Source: Alteromonas sp. 5E99-2
GTDB taxonomy: Bacteria > Pseudomonadota > Gammaproteobacteria > Enterobacterales > Alteromonadaceae
Assembly (NCBI RefSeq): GCF_017368475.1
Contig: NZ_JAFNJE010000012.1
Location: 62,001-126,000, forward strand
Reading direction: 5' to 3'
DNA length: 64,000 nt
The position numbers and the translations under genes are program-made. This document shows positions 36,333 to 45,190 of the stretch, piece by piece. How positions within the stretch are numbered: position 1 is the stretch's first letter; every line of letters starts with the position of its first letter. The notes below the pieces were generated by a model. That model was given only the letters and a program-made list of their open reading frames with translations. It had not been told where the DNA came from and ran no database searches.

Positions 36333-37292
36333 TTATTTGTGCTTATAGCCTTTATGTGTATTTTTTAGATGATAAAACGTCGCTTGGACATAATCTTTTT
36401 CATCGCCAGTGTTATTTTGATTATAAACACCTGCTTTAAAGTACATATATTCTTTTGAAGTACCGTAACCGCTTTCGCTCATATCGACGTGTTTAGTGAT
36501 ATTGGGCTTTCCTTCACGAATAAGAGTGACATAGAGTTGGTCAACCTCGACTGACACTTTGTAGCTAAATTTTTCACCTAAACGAATACCATCTTCGGGA
36601 GAAGAAGCCGACTTAGATCTAGAACCTACGAAAATATGATATTCCTCGTCCCCTTTACTAGCTTCGTGGGCAATATAAAGAGAACCTTTATCGTTCTCAG
36701 GAAGCTTGTGGTAATAAATACGCAGTGGTTCATCTTTATCTGCATGAATTTGTCCTATTATCACACGTCCTACTCGTCCTCTATCGCCCGTTGTCGATAC
36801 GCGGTTAACAGCAACAGTTGCTTCAAGCGTTCCATCTACACCGCCCGCCTTCTTTTTTACAGAAGATCGTACTTGACCAAAAACCCAATTATTTCTATTT
36901 GGACCTTTTGCTTTAATCGACAAATCTCCACGACGCAAAGATTCCCGTAATTCAGTTCGAGTGTATTTCGTATTCTTAGAGGTTTTTGCACCTTTATTTG
37001 GCGCTACGAAGATCATGCCACCGTCACTTCCAGTAAAAAAAAGAGGCTCAACCTGAAAACCATTATCAAGGTGACGTTCGCCTACGTTAACAGCAATGCC
37101 TTTTTCTTTTTGGTCTACAGGAATTGAAAGCGTCCAGTCTAGTAAATCAAAGTTCTTCCCTGGTGGTAACGTAGGATCTAATTTACCTAAATCGCCTAAT
37201 AAAACACCGTCTTCAAGGCCGTCATGAGGGTTTGCATTTATATTTAAAGAAAAAAAAGTGAGTGCGAATAAAAAAACTACTACTGATCGCAT
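36333..37292 (-). CDS. Alginate lyase, polysaccharide lyase family 7
   Basis: A 319-residue secreted lyase. The signal peptide ends near NINA (residue 20). The three PL7 motifs are present: RTELRE at 112-117, QIH at 181-183 (VIIGQIHADKD) and YFKAGVYNQ at 284-292. These hold the catalytic Arg, Gln, His and Tyr. FDLLDWTLSIPVD is the usual PL7 start. There is no carbohydrate-binding module. The enzyme cleaves alginate by beta-elimination in the periplasm or outside, giving unsaturated oligomers. QIH (rather than QVH) is often linked to polyguluronate or mixed preference, but this is only a hint. It runs toward the lipoprotein gene, with a promoter region between. Confidence 0.95.
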   Translation of the reverse strand: MRSVVVFLFALTFFSLNINANPHDGLEDGVLLGDLGKLDPTLPPGKNFDLLDWTLSIPVDQKEKGIAVNVGERHLDNGFQVEPLFFTGSDGGMIFVAPNKGAKTSKNTKYTRTELRESLRRGDLSIKAKGPNRNNWVFGQVRSSVKKKAGGVDGTLEATVAVNRVSTTGDRGRVGRVIIGQIHADKDEPLRIYYHKLPENDKGSLYIAHEASKGDEEYHIFVGSRSKSASSPEDGIRLGEKFSYKVSVEVDQLYVTLIREGKPNITKHVDMSESGYGTSKEYMYFKAGVYNQNNTGDEKDYVQATFYHLKNTHKGYKHK

Positions 37293-37323
37293 GTTGTTAG
37301 CTCCTTGGCTAAAAAAAATAAAT

Positions 37324-38073
37324 CTAAATCTTTATTTGAGGCATTTTGTGTAAGTGGCTTAAAGAAAATCTTCCACGATTTTCTTCAGACTGTCTTTTCA
37401 CATCTTCCAGCGCTTTTTGTTCACTAAAATCAAAAAGCGCATTAATCAAACGATTAAAGTGATTGTGCATGGCTCGTCTAGCTTGGTCAGAATCGCCATT
37501 TACTAAGGCATTGTAAATTGCCGTATGTTCTCCCATTCTTTGCATATGACCTTCATCACATACAGTTTTATACGCTGATTTTATCGACGGTTGTGCTTCC
37601 CTTATTTCCCATAGATACTCAACCGTCTTAACAATAGCTGCATTGGATGTTGCTTTTGCAATTGTTAAATGAAATGAACGATCAGCTTGATCGCTGTCAT
37701 TTCCATTTTCCATAATATCGAGTGTATTTTTTAATTTAACAAGTTCACTTTGTTTTATCGATAACGCGGCCAAAGCCGCAGCTTCTCCCTCAACAAGGGC
37801 TCTTGCTTGTGTTAATTCAAATGCACTTATTTCTACACTTCGGTTAAATTGTACCGTTTTTTCATTTACAAAAACACCAGCGTTACTTCGAACCTCCACC
37901 CGTCCCTTAACTTCAAGTGCTATAATAGCTTCCCTGACAGTAGGCCTGCTCACGTTGAAACGTTCAGCAAGATCTCGCTCAGCGGGCAAACGGCTGCCCG
38001 CAATAAAGCTTTCCCTCTCAATCAAGTTTTCTATTTGATCTACCACTTTCCAAAATGAACGCTTACGAGACAT
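37324..38073 (-). CDS. FadR-subfamily GntR transcriptional regulator of the alginate locus
   Basis: 249 residues. The N-terminal winged helix has GSRLPAERDLAERFNVSRPTVREAIIALEVKGRVEVRSNAGVFV, an exact GntR DNA-binding pattern. The C-terminal all-helical FCD domain contains AFELTQARALVEGEAAALAA, RSFHLTIAKATSN and MGEHTAIYNALVNGDSDQARRAMHNHF, with His positions that bind a metal in this family. It probably responds to an alginate-derived keto sugar. It is divergent from the TonB receptor, and half-sites in the gap could serve both. It is paralogous to the regulator at 46439 (shared VVDQIENLI opening). Confidence 0.92.
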   Translation of the reverse strand: MSRKRSFWKVVDQIENLIERESFIAGSRLPAERDLAERFNVSRPTVREAIIALEVKGRVEVRSNAGVFVNEKTVQFNRSVEISAFELTQARALVEGEAAALAALSIKQSELVKLKNTLDIMENGNDSDQADRSFHLTIAKATSNAAIVKTVEYLWEIREAQPSIKSAYKTVCDEGHMQRMGEHTAIYNALVNGDSDQARRAMHNHFNRLINALFDFSEQKALEDVKRQSEENRGRFSLSHLHKMPQIKI

Positions 38074-38162
38074 TAACGATCCTTTAATAAGTAATAATAA
38101 ATTAATCTAATTCCATGGATTAATTCGAGACCATGTTATTAAAATGTAAACACCATAGTAAT

Positions 38163-38247
38163 ATTGGTATAACACTTTTACAACATTGGTCATTACTATT
38201 TTTAATAATTGGTTAATAAAACATTGACACTCATTAACTTAATTGGT
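38163..38247 (+). promoter_or_regulatory. Array of four ATTGGT half-sites between regulator and TonB receptor
   Basis: ATTGGT is found at 38163-38168, 38185-38190, 38208-38213 and 38242-38247, all in the same direction, at steps of 22, 23 and 34 bases. The first three are two helical turns apart, so bound proteins would lie on one face of the DNA. The region serves both the GntR regulator (reverse) and the receptor (forward). Operator function is inferred. Confidence 0.55.
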
Positions 38248-38291
38248 TTCATATATGGGCATTCTATTTTCAACTGCCCGAAACGGAAACC

Positions 38292-41200
38292 ATGATGAGA
38301 TTTAATCCAACTCCAAACAAATTTCTTCAAGCGATAAGAAATTCTCGCTTACGCCCAATGATGGTTGGTGCACTTTGCGGTACCACCGTGGTTTGCGCAA
38401 CACCCGCATTAGCTCAAGAAGCTCCAGTACCTGAATCTGAGACGCAAACGGAAGTCATTGAAGTAAGAGGTGTTCGTCAAACAATTCAAGATGCGATTGC
38501 GATTAAAAGGGAGTCTACAGAAATTGTTGATGGTCTTTCTGCAGCCGACATTGGCGACTTGCCTGCCCTTTCAATTGGTGAAGCACTTGAAACACTAACT
38601 GGAGCCTCATCTCACCGAGACCAAGGTGGAGCGACTGAAATATCAGTTCGTGGTTTAGGCCCTTTTTTAGGTAGCACCGTATTTAATGGTCGTGAAGCAT
38701 CAAATGGTGGTGGTGACCGTTCTGTTAACTTTTCTCAGTTTCCTTCAGAGTTGTTTAACAAAGTAGCCATTGCAAAAACTCAATCAGCAGAATACATCGA
38801 AGGCGGCGTTGCAGGGCAAATTCAATTAGAAACAGTTAAGCCTATTGACTACGGTAAGCGCCAGTTCTTGGCCAACTATAAAGCGAACTTAAATCCAGAT
38901 AACGACGACTTAGAAATTCAACGTCGTGGTATTGGTGGCCGCTTAACTTTAAGTTACATTGATCAATATGAAACAGATTCATTAGGCGAAATTGGTTTTT
39001 CTATTGGTGCGCAAGTTGATCGCAGAACAAACCCTGAACAAGAAGCGCGTACTGGAACCGCGTTCGAAAACTGTGTTGTTGATCCGAACACAGGCATTGC
39101 TTCTGCCAGAACAGATTGTGATGTGAATATTGATGATGCAGATCCAGATGCACCTAACTTTTTTACTCGTAGCCAAAATTCATTCAGACAAAACATTACT
39201 GAAGATGATAGACAATCAGTTTTCACCGCAGTTCAATGGCGCCCAACTGATAAACTAGAAATTAACTTAGATTATGAATATTCAGATCGTGATTTTTCAG
39301 AAGTCAGAAACGATTTAGTTCTAGCTGAAGTTAATCATGTTGATGGTCCATTTGGAACCAACCCTGATGCAATCCCTGGTGGCCTTATCTTATCAGGTGA
39401 CTCTGTTGTTTCTTCAAGTGCATTGCAAAACATAGAAACCAATAGCCAGTTCCAAGAAAGGTTAGAAAAATACAACGGTGGTGGTATTGAGTTCATTTAT
39501 GACATTAATGATTCTCTAACAGTATCAAGTGATTTTTCAATATCGAACACCACCAGACGAGAAAATATATTCCAAACTCGCCTGCAATCGGCTAACAACG
39601 ACATCAGTGGAAATGACATACCCGGGACTACAAGTAACGGTGAAGTTCAAACCAGAGCTGATGTATTGGTAAATGGGTCAATTGTGCCTACCATTACCTT
39701 CCGTAATTTCGATGTAACAGACGCCGATTTATTTTCTAACGCTGCGAGAACTCGGTTAGATATAAACCAAGCTAGAGACAACCGAATTACCGCATTTAGA
39801 ACAGACTTTGAGTACATTCCTGATATTGAATACATTAGGGCCTTTAAAGCTGGGGTCAGATTTTCTAAATTAGAATTCGAAAGTGTTCCTCGTGAACGTC
39901 AAGAAATAGAATTTAGCAACGATGCACTTTCAGCGGCGAGCAGAGAATGCCGAAATGATGTTTTCCCAGAATCAGGCTTTTTCGATAACGAAACAGGTGG
40001 CGTACCGTTATTCACCAATATCGACTCTAACGGAAATGTAATTGAAGAAGGGACCGGTAATTCATTTGCAACATTTGACCCTAGATGTCTTGTTGATTCG
40101 CTATTAGCAAGTGGAACAGGCATTGATTCAAATGATGGTGACGTCCCACTTGGCGTTACTACCTTTGACGAACAATTCCCCACTTTAACAGAATCATCTA
40201 GACAGCAAATTGAAGCTGTCGATGTTGAAGAAAAAACCACTGCGGTTTATTTCCAAGCCGATTATGACACTTTCGTAGGTGATTATAGCATTAGAGGTAA
40301 CGTAGGTTTAAGAGTTGTGCATACCGATGTGGAATCTATTGGTTTTAGAACAGCTTTAGAAGTTGAAAGAGATGAACTAGGGGTTATTACTGATATTGAT
40401 GAAGTAGACGGTTCTACTCCAGAGCAAGTTGTCGGCGGGAACAGTTATACTGAACTTTTGCCTAGTGCAAACATTACTGTCGACCTAACAGATGATATCG
40501 TAGTAAGAGGTGGTTTATACCGCGCACTATCCAGACCTGATCCAGATTCTTTAGGGTTTGGCCGAGCATTTCAAGGTGTAAACGACGAACTTGAAGCTAC
40601 AGAGTTAAGCGAAGTACTCAATACATTCCAGGCGTCAGGTAACCCTGATCTTGAGCCTTTCACGTCATGGAACGGAGACGTTGCTGTTGAATGGTATGCA
40701 AACGACGATACATTATTAGCCGTTGGTGCATATTATAAAAGCTTTGAAGGTGGTTTTGAAAATGTTGCTCAAACCGAATCCATCGAAGTTGATGGCTTAG
40801 CGACAGACGTATTAGTAAGCACAGTTCAAACCACCGACGAAACCAGTACCATATTTGGACTAGAGCTAACTGCAACTCACTCATTCAGCTATTTAGACAG
40901 CTGGCTAAATGGTTTTGGTGTTAAACTTAGCTACAACTACGCAAATTCAAATTTTGAGTTTGAAGATGATGAGTTTGGCGACAATATACAAATAAATGAC
41001 GACGGTGAAGAAGTCTTTACTGAAGGAATCATTGGTCCTGCAAACTTATTTGGCTTTTCACGCCATGTATTATTTGGTCAACTTTATTACCAATATGAAG
41101 GTTTTAGTGCATCGATAAACTACAAATACCGTAGTCACTACTTCCAACAGTTTACCAATGACCCTGATGTCATCAGATTCATCGATGATACTGAAGTTTG

Positions 41201-41366
41201 GGAAGCAAGGGTGTCATACCGTTTAAATCGCAGCTGGAAGTTCTCTGTTGAAGCCATCAATATCTTTGATGAGCCACGCAGACAATTCCGTCCAACACGC
41301 GATAACTTCTCAGAAGTTAACGTATATGGCCCTCGCTTGTTCGCAGGTGTTCAATACCGTTACTAA
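38292..41366 (+). CDS. TonB-dependent receptor (TIGR01782 type) of the alginate locus
   Basis: 1024 residues. The signal peptide ends near ALAQ (about 41). The TonB box region is EVIEVRGVRQTIQDAIAIKRES, followed by the plug (LPALSIGEALETLTGASSHRDQGGATEISVRGLG, then KTQSAEYIEGGVAGQI) and a 22-strand barrel closing with GPRLFAGVQYRY, whose final aromatic residue is needed for insertion. The TIGR01782 group imports oligosaccharides in Alteromonadales and Xanthomonadales. Flanked by PL7 and PL6 lyases, it most likely takes up alginate oligomers across the outer membrane. No TonB, ExbB or ExbD genes are near, so shared energisation is expected. Two ATGs (38292, 38295) are adjacent. Confidence 0.93.
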   Translation: MMRFNPTPNKFLQAIRNSRLRPMMVGALCGTTVVCATPALAQEAPVPESETQTEVIEVRGVRQTIQDAIAIKRESTEIVDGLSAADIGDLPALSIGEALETLTGASSHRDQGGATEISVRGLGPFLGSTVFNGREASNGGGDRSVNFSQFPSELFNKVAIAKTQSAEYIEGGVAGQIQLETVKPIDYGKRQFLANYKANLNPDNDDLEIQRRGIGGRLTLSYIDQYETDSLGEIGFSIGAQVDRRTNPEQEARTGTAFENCVVDPNTGIASARTDCDVNIDDADPDAPNFFTRSQNSFRQNITEDDRQSVFTAVQWRPTDKLEINLDYEYSDRDFSEVRNDLVLAEVNHVDGPFGTNPDAIPGGLILSGDSVVSSSALQNIETNSQFQERLEKYNGGGIEFIYDINDSLTVSSDFSISNTTRRENIFQTRLQSANNDISGNDIPGTTSNGEVQTRADVLVNGSIVPTITFRNFDVTDADLFSNAARTRLDINQARDNRITAFRTDFEYIPDIEYIRAFKAGVRFSKLEFESVPRERQEIEFSNDALSAASRECRNDVFPESGFFDNETGGVPLFTNIDSNGNVIEEGTGNSFATFDPRCLVDSLLASGTGIDSNDGDVPLGVTTFDEQFPTLTESSRQQIEAVDVEEKTTAVYFQADYDTFVGDYSIRGNVGLRVVHTDVESIGFRTALEVERDELGVITDIDEVDGSTPEQVVGGNSYTELLPSANITVDLTDDIVVRGGLYRALSRPDPDSLGFGRAFQGVNDELEATELSEVLNTFQASGNPDLEPFTSWNGDVAVEWYANDDTLLAVGAYYKSFEGGFENVAQTESIEVDGLATDVLVSTVQTTDETSTIFGLELTATHSFSYLDSWLNGFGVKLSYNYANSNFEFEDDEFGDNIQINDDGEEVFTEGIIGPANLFGFSRHVLFGQLYYQYEGFSASINYKYRSHYFQQFTNDPDVIRFIDDTEVWEARVSYRLNRSWKFSVEAINIFDEPRRQFRPTRDNFSEVNVYGPRLFAGVQYRY

Positions 41367-41386
41367 TCGCGGTTAGTTAACTATCC

Positions 41387-41425
41387 AAAGGCCAATACTC
41401 TTCAACTTGAAGTATATTGGCCTTT
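41387..41425 (+). terminator. Hairpin between receptor and PL6 genes
   Basis: AAAGGCCAATA (41387-41397) pairs perfectly with TATTGGCCTTT (41415-41425); inside, CTTCAA and TTGAAG can pair as well. The downstream run of T is weak. It could reduce rather than stop transcription, giving unequal output of receptor and lyase. Confidence 0.7.
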
Positions 41426-41485
41426 CGTCGTTATAGAGCAATAACACTCTTTTTCTTTTTATCGTTTTCTTTCAGGTCGAGTTTT

Positions 41486-43810
41486 ATGAAACAGAATCAA
41501 CTTAATAAAATTGTTACCGCTTTATGCCTAGGTGGCGTAATAGCTATTTCATCTGGTTGCAACAACGAACAACCCAGCAGCACACAGACTCCAATTAATG
41601 CTGTAATCGACACAGACAGAGAAATAAGTTGCGACCTTAAAGACGCAACCCTAGTTTCATCTGTAGACGAATTTAATAGCGCAGTGAAATCAGCAAAAGC
41701 AGGTAACAGCATAGTGTTGTCTGATGGTGTATGGACGGACGCAGAATTGCACTTTAACGGTGTAGGAACAAAAGACGCGCCTATTTGTCTTACCGCGCAA
41801 ACGCCCGGAAAGGTCATACTGTCTGGACAATCTAATCTTGCATTAAGCGGTGAATATTTAGAAGTGTCTAGTCTAATTTTTAAAGACGGGTACAGCCCAA
41901 CAGGCTCAGTTATTTCATTTGTTGATAAAGGCATATTTGCAAACCACAGCCGTGTTACTGAAACCGTTATCGACCAGTTTAATAAGCCCGATAAATTTGA
42001 TACTGAATATTGGGTAGCGTTACACGGGCAGTACAACCGTTTCGATCACAACCACTTAAGTGGTAAAAGTACCGCAGGTGTCACAATGGCAGTGCGTTTA
42101 AACAACGAACTAAGCCAACAAAACCACCATGAAATAGACAGTAATTATTTTGGCCCTCGTCCTATTCTGGGCTCTAATGGCGGAGAAACACTGCGAATTG
42201 GTACCAGCAGATATTCATTAACCGATTCATTTACCCAAGTAACTAACAATTATTTTGACCGCGCAAACGGTGAAGTAGAAATTATTTCCAACAAATCCGG
42301 TAAAAATAACATTTCCAATAATGTGTTTTTTGAATCTCGCGGTACATTGACACTTCGTCACGGTAACGGCAACACAGTTGAAAACAACGTGTTCTTTGGT
42401 AATGGCGAAGATCATACCGGCGGTATTCGCGTAATCAATGCAGACCAAACCATTAAAAACAATTACATGGAAGGGTTAACGGGTACCCGATTTGGCGGCG
42501 GATTTGTGGTAATGAATGGTGTACCGAACTCTTCTATTAACCGTTATCACCAAGTGAAAAACGCCACTATAGAAAACAACACCCTGATAAACTTGGCAAA
42601 CATCAACTTAGCTGCAGGAAGTGATGCTGAACGCTCTGCAACGCCTGAAAATAGTGTGTTTAGTAAAAACCTCGTTGCCAACGAAAATAGTCAGCCTTTT
42701 AAGATATTTGACGATGTATCTGGCATTTCATTTTCAGGTAACACAAGCAACCAAACTACGCCAAGCGAGCTTAGTTCAGGGTTTACTGACACCAGTTACA
42801 ATTTAGTAAGAAACGAACACGGGCTATTAGTAGACGCTGATGTTCAAAGTAAAGGTATTGGAGCGGATGACACCTTAATCCCCACAAAGAAAGAAGATAC
42901 GGGAGTAAGTTGGTATCCAAAATCTGGTCCAGAGCTTGCCTTTTCTTCTGGTGCAGTGCACAAAGTAAGTTCAGAAGCAGAGCTTTTCAGCACATTAGCA
43001 AAAGTTAACGCTGGTGATGTCATTGCCATAGCTGCGGGTAGTTACGAGCTTGAACGTCCAATGACGTTCAACAAAAAAGTCACCTTACGTGGCGTGGCAG
43101 GTGAAACCACGCTTTACCCTAAACGTGCAATCATGTCCGAATTGAATGACGGTGGCAGTGTTAGATTTGAAAACCTGATCATTGACGGCATTAAAGCACC
43201 GGACTCAGCAGGTAATGTGTTAGTTCGTAACACGCGCGTTCCTACACTATCAAATTATGAGTTTGAATTAATAGACAGCGTGGTGCAAAACCTAAATGTT
43301 AACCATTCAGCCCATGTATTTGATTCAGGATACCGCAGCCTTGCCAATGCCATCGTAATTAAAAATACGGTATTTAAAGACATCACAGGCGATGTTCTGC
43401 GTTTAAACAAAGAACAAGATGACTTGGGTATTTACAATGCGGAATACGTCACTATTGAAAATTCTAGCTTCGAGAACATTCAAGGCGCAATCGCCAAGGT
43501 ATATCGTGGTGGTACTGACGAAAGCACCTTTGGGCCTCACTATACTTTTGCCAACAACAAGGTTAAAAACGTAGGTAAAGGCAAGAGAAACAAAGAGAAA
43601 GCCAGTATTTATCTGCACGGTGTGCAAGTAACCAATATGGCAAACAACCAATTTGAAGATGCCCGCCCTGTGGTGATAGAACACACAGTAGGTGAACCTC
43701 AAACTTTGATTGAAAACAACGCGTTTAAAGCAACGGGTTTACCTACAGTGGAAGAAGTTTTCACAAAAGGTGCATCCACTGCGGTAATGAAAAACAATAC
43801 TTCAGAATAA
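41486..43810 (+). CDS. Alginate lyase lipoprotein, polysaccharide lyase family 6, two-domain
   Basis: 774 residues. The signal peptide ends in the lipobox SSGC (Cys25), so the enzyme is lipid-anchored. The N-terminal beta-helix (about 45-480) holds the PL6 active site: NGEVEIISNKSGKNN with Lys270 and GTLTLRHGNGN with Arg291, 21 apart, the same spacing as the Lys220 and Arg241 pair of AlyGC. The C-terminal domain (about 490-770) is a second beta-helix (SEAELFSTLAKVNAGDVIAI to the end), as in AlyGC-like exolytic enzymes. It would degrade alginate or its oligomers by beta-elimination. I use the ATG at 41486 with AGGTCGAG upstream; the longer frame from 41417 lacks support and lies over the hairpin. 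Confidence 0.93.
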   Translation: MKQNQLNKIVTALCLGGVIAISSGCNNEQPSSTQTPINAVIDTDREISCDLKDATLVSSVDEFNSAVKSAKAGNSIVLSDGVWTDAELHFNGVGTKDAPICLTAQTPGKVILSGQSNLALSGEYLEVSSLIFKDGYSPTGSVISFVDKGIFANHSRVTETVIDQFNKPDKFDTEYWVALHGQYNRFDHNHLSGKSTAGVTMAVRLNNELSQQNHHEIDSNYFGPRPILGSNGGETLRIGTSRYSLTDSFTQVTNNYFDRANGEVEIISNKSGKNNISNNVFFESRGTLTLRHGNGNTVENNVFFGNGEDHTGGIRVINADQTIKNNYMEGLTGTRFGGGFVVMNGVPNSSINRYHQVKNATIENNTLINLANINLAAGSDAERSATPENSVFSKNLVANENSQPFKIFDDVSGISFSGNTSNQTTPSELSSGFTDTSYNLVRNEHGLLVDADVQSKGIGADDTLIPTKKEDTGVSWYPKSGPELAFSSGAVHKVSSEAELFSTLAKVNAGDVIAIAAGSYELERPMTFNKKVTLRGVAGETTLYPKRAIMSELNDGGSVRFENLIIDGIKAPDSAGNVLVRNTRVPTLSNYEFELIDSVVQNLNVNHSAHVFDSGYRSLANAIVIKNTVFKDITGDVLRLNKEQDDLGIYNAEYVTIENSSFENIQGAIAKVYRGGTDESTFGPHYTFANNKVKNVGKGKRNKEKASIYLHGVQVTNMANNQFEDARPVVIEHTVGEPQTLIENNAFKATGLPTVEEVFTKGASTAVMKNNTSE

Positions 43811-43821
43811 GTCTTTGTTCT

Positions 43822-43857
43822 TGCGCCTATTGTTCAATCCACAATAGGCGCATTTTT
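43822..43857. terminator. Terminator after the PL6 gene
   Basis: TGCGCCTATTGT pairs with ACAATAGGCGCA around a seven-base loop and is followed by TTTTT. The stem is 12 bases and perfect. It begins 11 bases after the PL6 stop codon and ends transcription from that side. Confidence 0.93.
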
Positions 43858-43968
43858 CACTTCTTGTTACGTCAAAAACACCCACTGCAACACGACAATC
43901 ACTCATACAGTAATAGATAGTACCTGACACACCACAACCGGGTTGGCCTCTAATAATGGGCTTTATAA

Positions 43969-45027
43969 TCAGGGCTTATAAGAGGTAAGACTATTCAGCC
44001 ATTGTTGAATGGTATCAATATAACCTTTGCACAAATTCGGAGAAAAATTGGCGTTGTTAAACTCGTCTATAGCACCTGTTTTCGCTTCTAATAAATTGTG
44101 GTTACAATTTGGAAATACGACACTGGTTAAAGTGCTATGTTGAAGCTCCGCTTCATACAAGGCCTTTGTTTTTCGCCAATCCACATTCATATCTTTATCG
44201 CCAAATACTGCTAGCACAGGCACCTGAATTGCATTTAGCTTAGTATTAAAATCATCTACGTAGACTTGCAATCCGGTTTCCTCATCTAAGGCCACTTTCA
44301 TGTACTCTTCCTTAAAATTTAAATAAGAAATTACTGACACTCCGCCATTAGTCCAACTATTCCAAAATGCATCTTTTGATAAATGTTGCGTGGCTTTTTT
44401 GTAAGCGCGGTAACTGCCACCTTGGTGGGCAATTCGTAGCCCTGCTAACCACTCCTTTTCAATGAGTTCAGCGTAGGCCTTGTCTTTACCTGAAAGAATC
44501 AGGTGTTGTTTTAACAAATATCCAAAGTTCTCTAAACCATCAACACCACTTACCGATATCCAAAACCGAATATCTTCAGAGCGACGGTTGATAATAATAG
44601 GGTTAATCCAACCTGCTCGACTTATCCCCCACAGCCCAATGTCATTCGATCCCTGAATATTATTAGCTTGTAACATCTTGATAGCGGCAATAGCTTCGTC
44701 TGCGCTATTACTTACAGATTGATTTATATCAAAATGGCCCGTGCTATTGCCACACCCCATTTTATCCCAAATAAAGGTTCCATAACCCGCTTTCAACATG
44801 GCTTCGCGCACCGAATAATACCAATTATCGGCAACCACATTGGTTTTCCCGTAGCCATGGACTAATAAAATAATGCCCTTGGGACTTTGGTTATCTGGCG
44901 TATTGAACACACCTTCTAAAACTTCGCCTTCAAATTCAAATGTCATCACGCTAGCTTCACTTGCAGTTGCATATTGCGAAAGAGAAAGGAAAAAGCCAAT
45001 AAACAAAATACAAAGCAAAGATTTCAT
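43969..45027 (-). CDS. Secreted alpha/beta hydrolase
   Basis: 352 residues. The signal peptide ends near ATAS (about 22). The fold motifs are ILLVHGYGKTNVVADN (oxyanion hole), IGLWGISRAGWI with the nucleophile Ser in G-x-S-x-x-G, VLAVFGDKDMNVDW (acid residue) and FPNCNHNLLE (catalytic His). It therefore looks like an active esterase or peptidase of the serine aminopeptidase type. Placed between alginate lyase and KdgK genes, it might remove acetyl groups from alginate, but it could equally be unrelated; no acetylesterase signature is evident. Confidence 0.82.
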   Translation of the reverse strand: MKSLLCILFIGFFLSLSQYATASEASVMTFEFEGEVLEGVFNTPDNQSPKGIILLVHGYGKTNVVADNWYYSVREAMLKAGYGTFIWDKMGCGNSTGHFDINQSVSNSADEAIAAIKMLQANNIQGSNDIGLWGISRAGWINPIIINRRSEDIRFWISVSGVDGLENFGYLLKQHLILSGKDKAYAELIEKEWLAGLRIAHQGGSYRAYKKATQHLSKDAFWNSWTNGGVSVISYLNFKEEYMKVALDEETGLQVYVDDFNTKLNAIQVPVLAVFGDKDMNVDWRKTKALYEAELQHSTLTSVVFPNCNHNLLEAKTGAIDEFNNANFSPNLCKGYIDTIQQWLNSLTSYKP

Positions 45028-45161
45028 TCTGCCACCGCCATTAGTCAGTAATCATTGAGATTAGGGTAACTCTAACAAAAAAGGGTGTATATGCTGGGGA
45101 AAGGTGTAACAAAGTATGATGCTGATTGAAGGTCGCGTGATTAATAACAATAAGAAAAATA

Positions 45162-45180
45162 AGCACTCAGAACGAGTGCT
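45162..45180 (-). terminator. Terminator of the kdgK gene
   Basis: Read on the reverse strand, AGCACTC and GAGTGCT form a seven-base stem with a five-base loop followed by a T-rich run. It lies 11 bases beyond the kdgK stop codon. Confidence 0.85.
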
Positions 45181-45190
45181 CATATAGAGG

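Noticed and set aside
41497-42036. A 179-codon open frame opposite the PL6 lyase gene
   Set aside because: The PL6 catalytic motifs prove the other strand; no ribosome-binding site or family motif supports this one.
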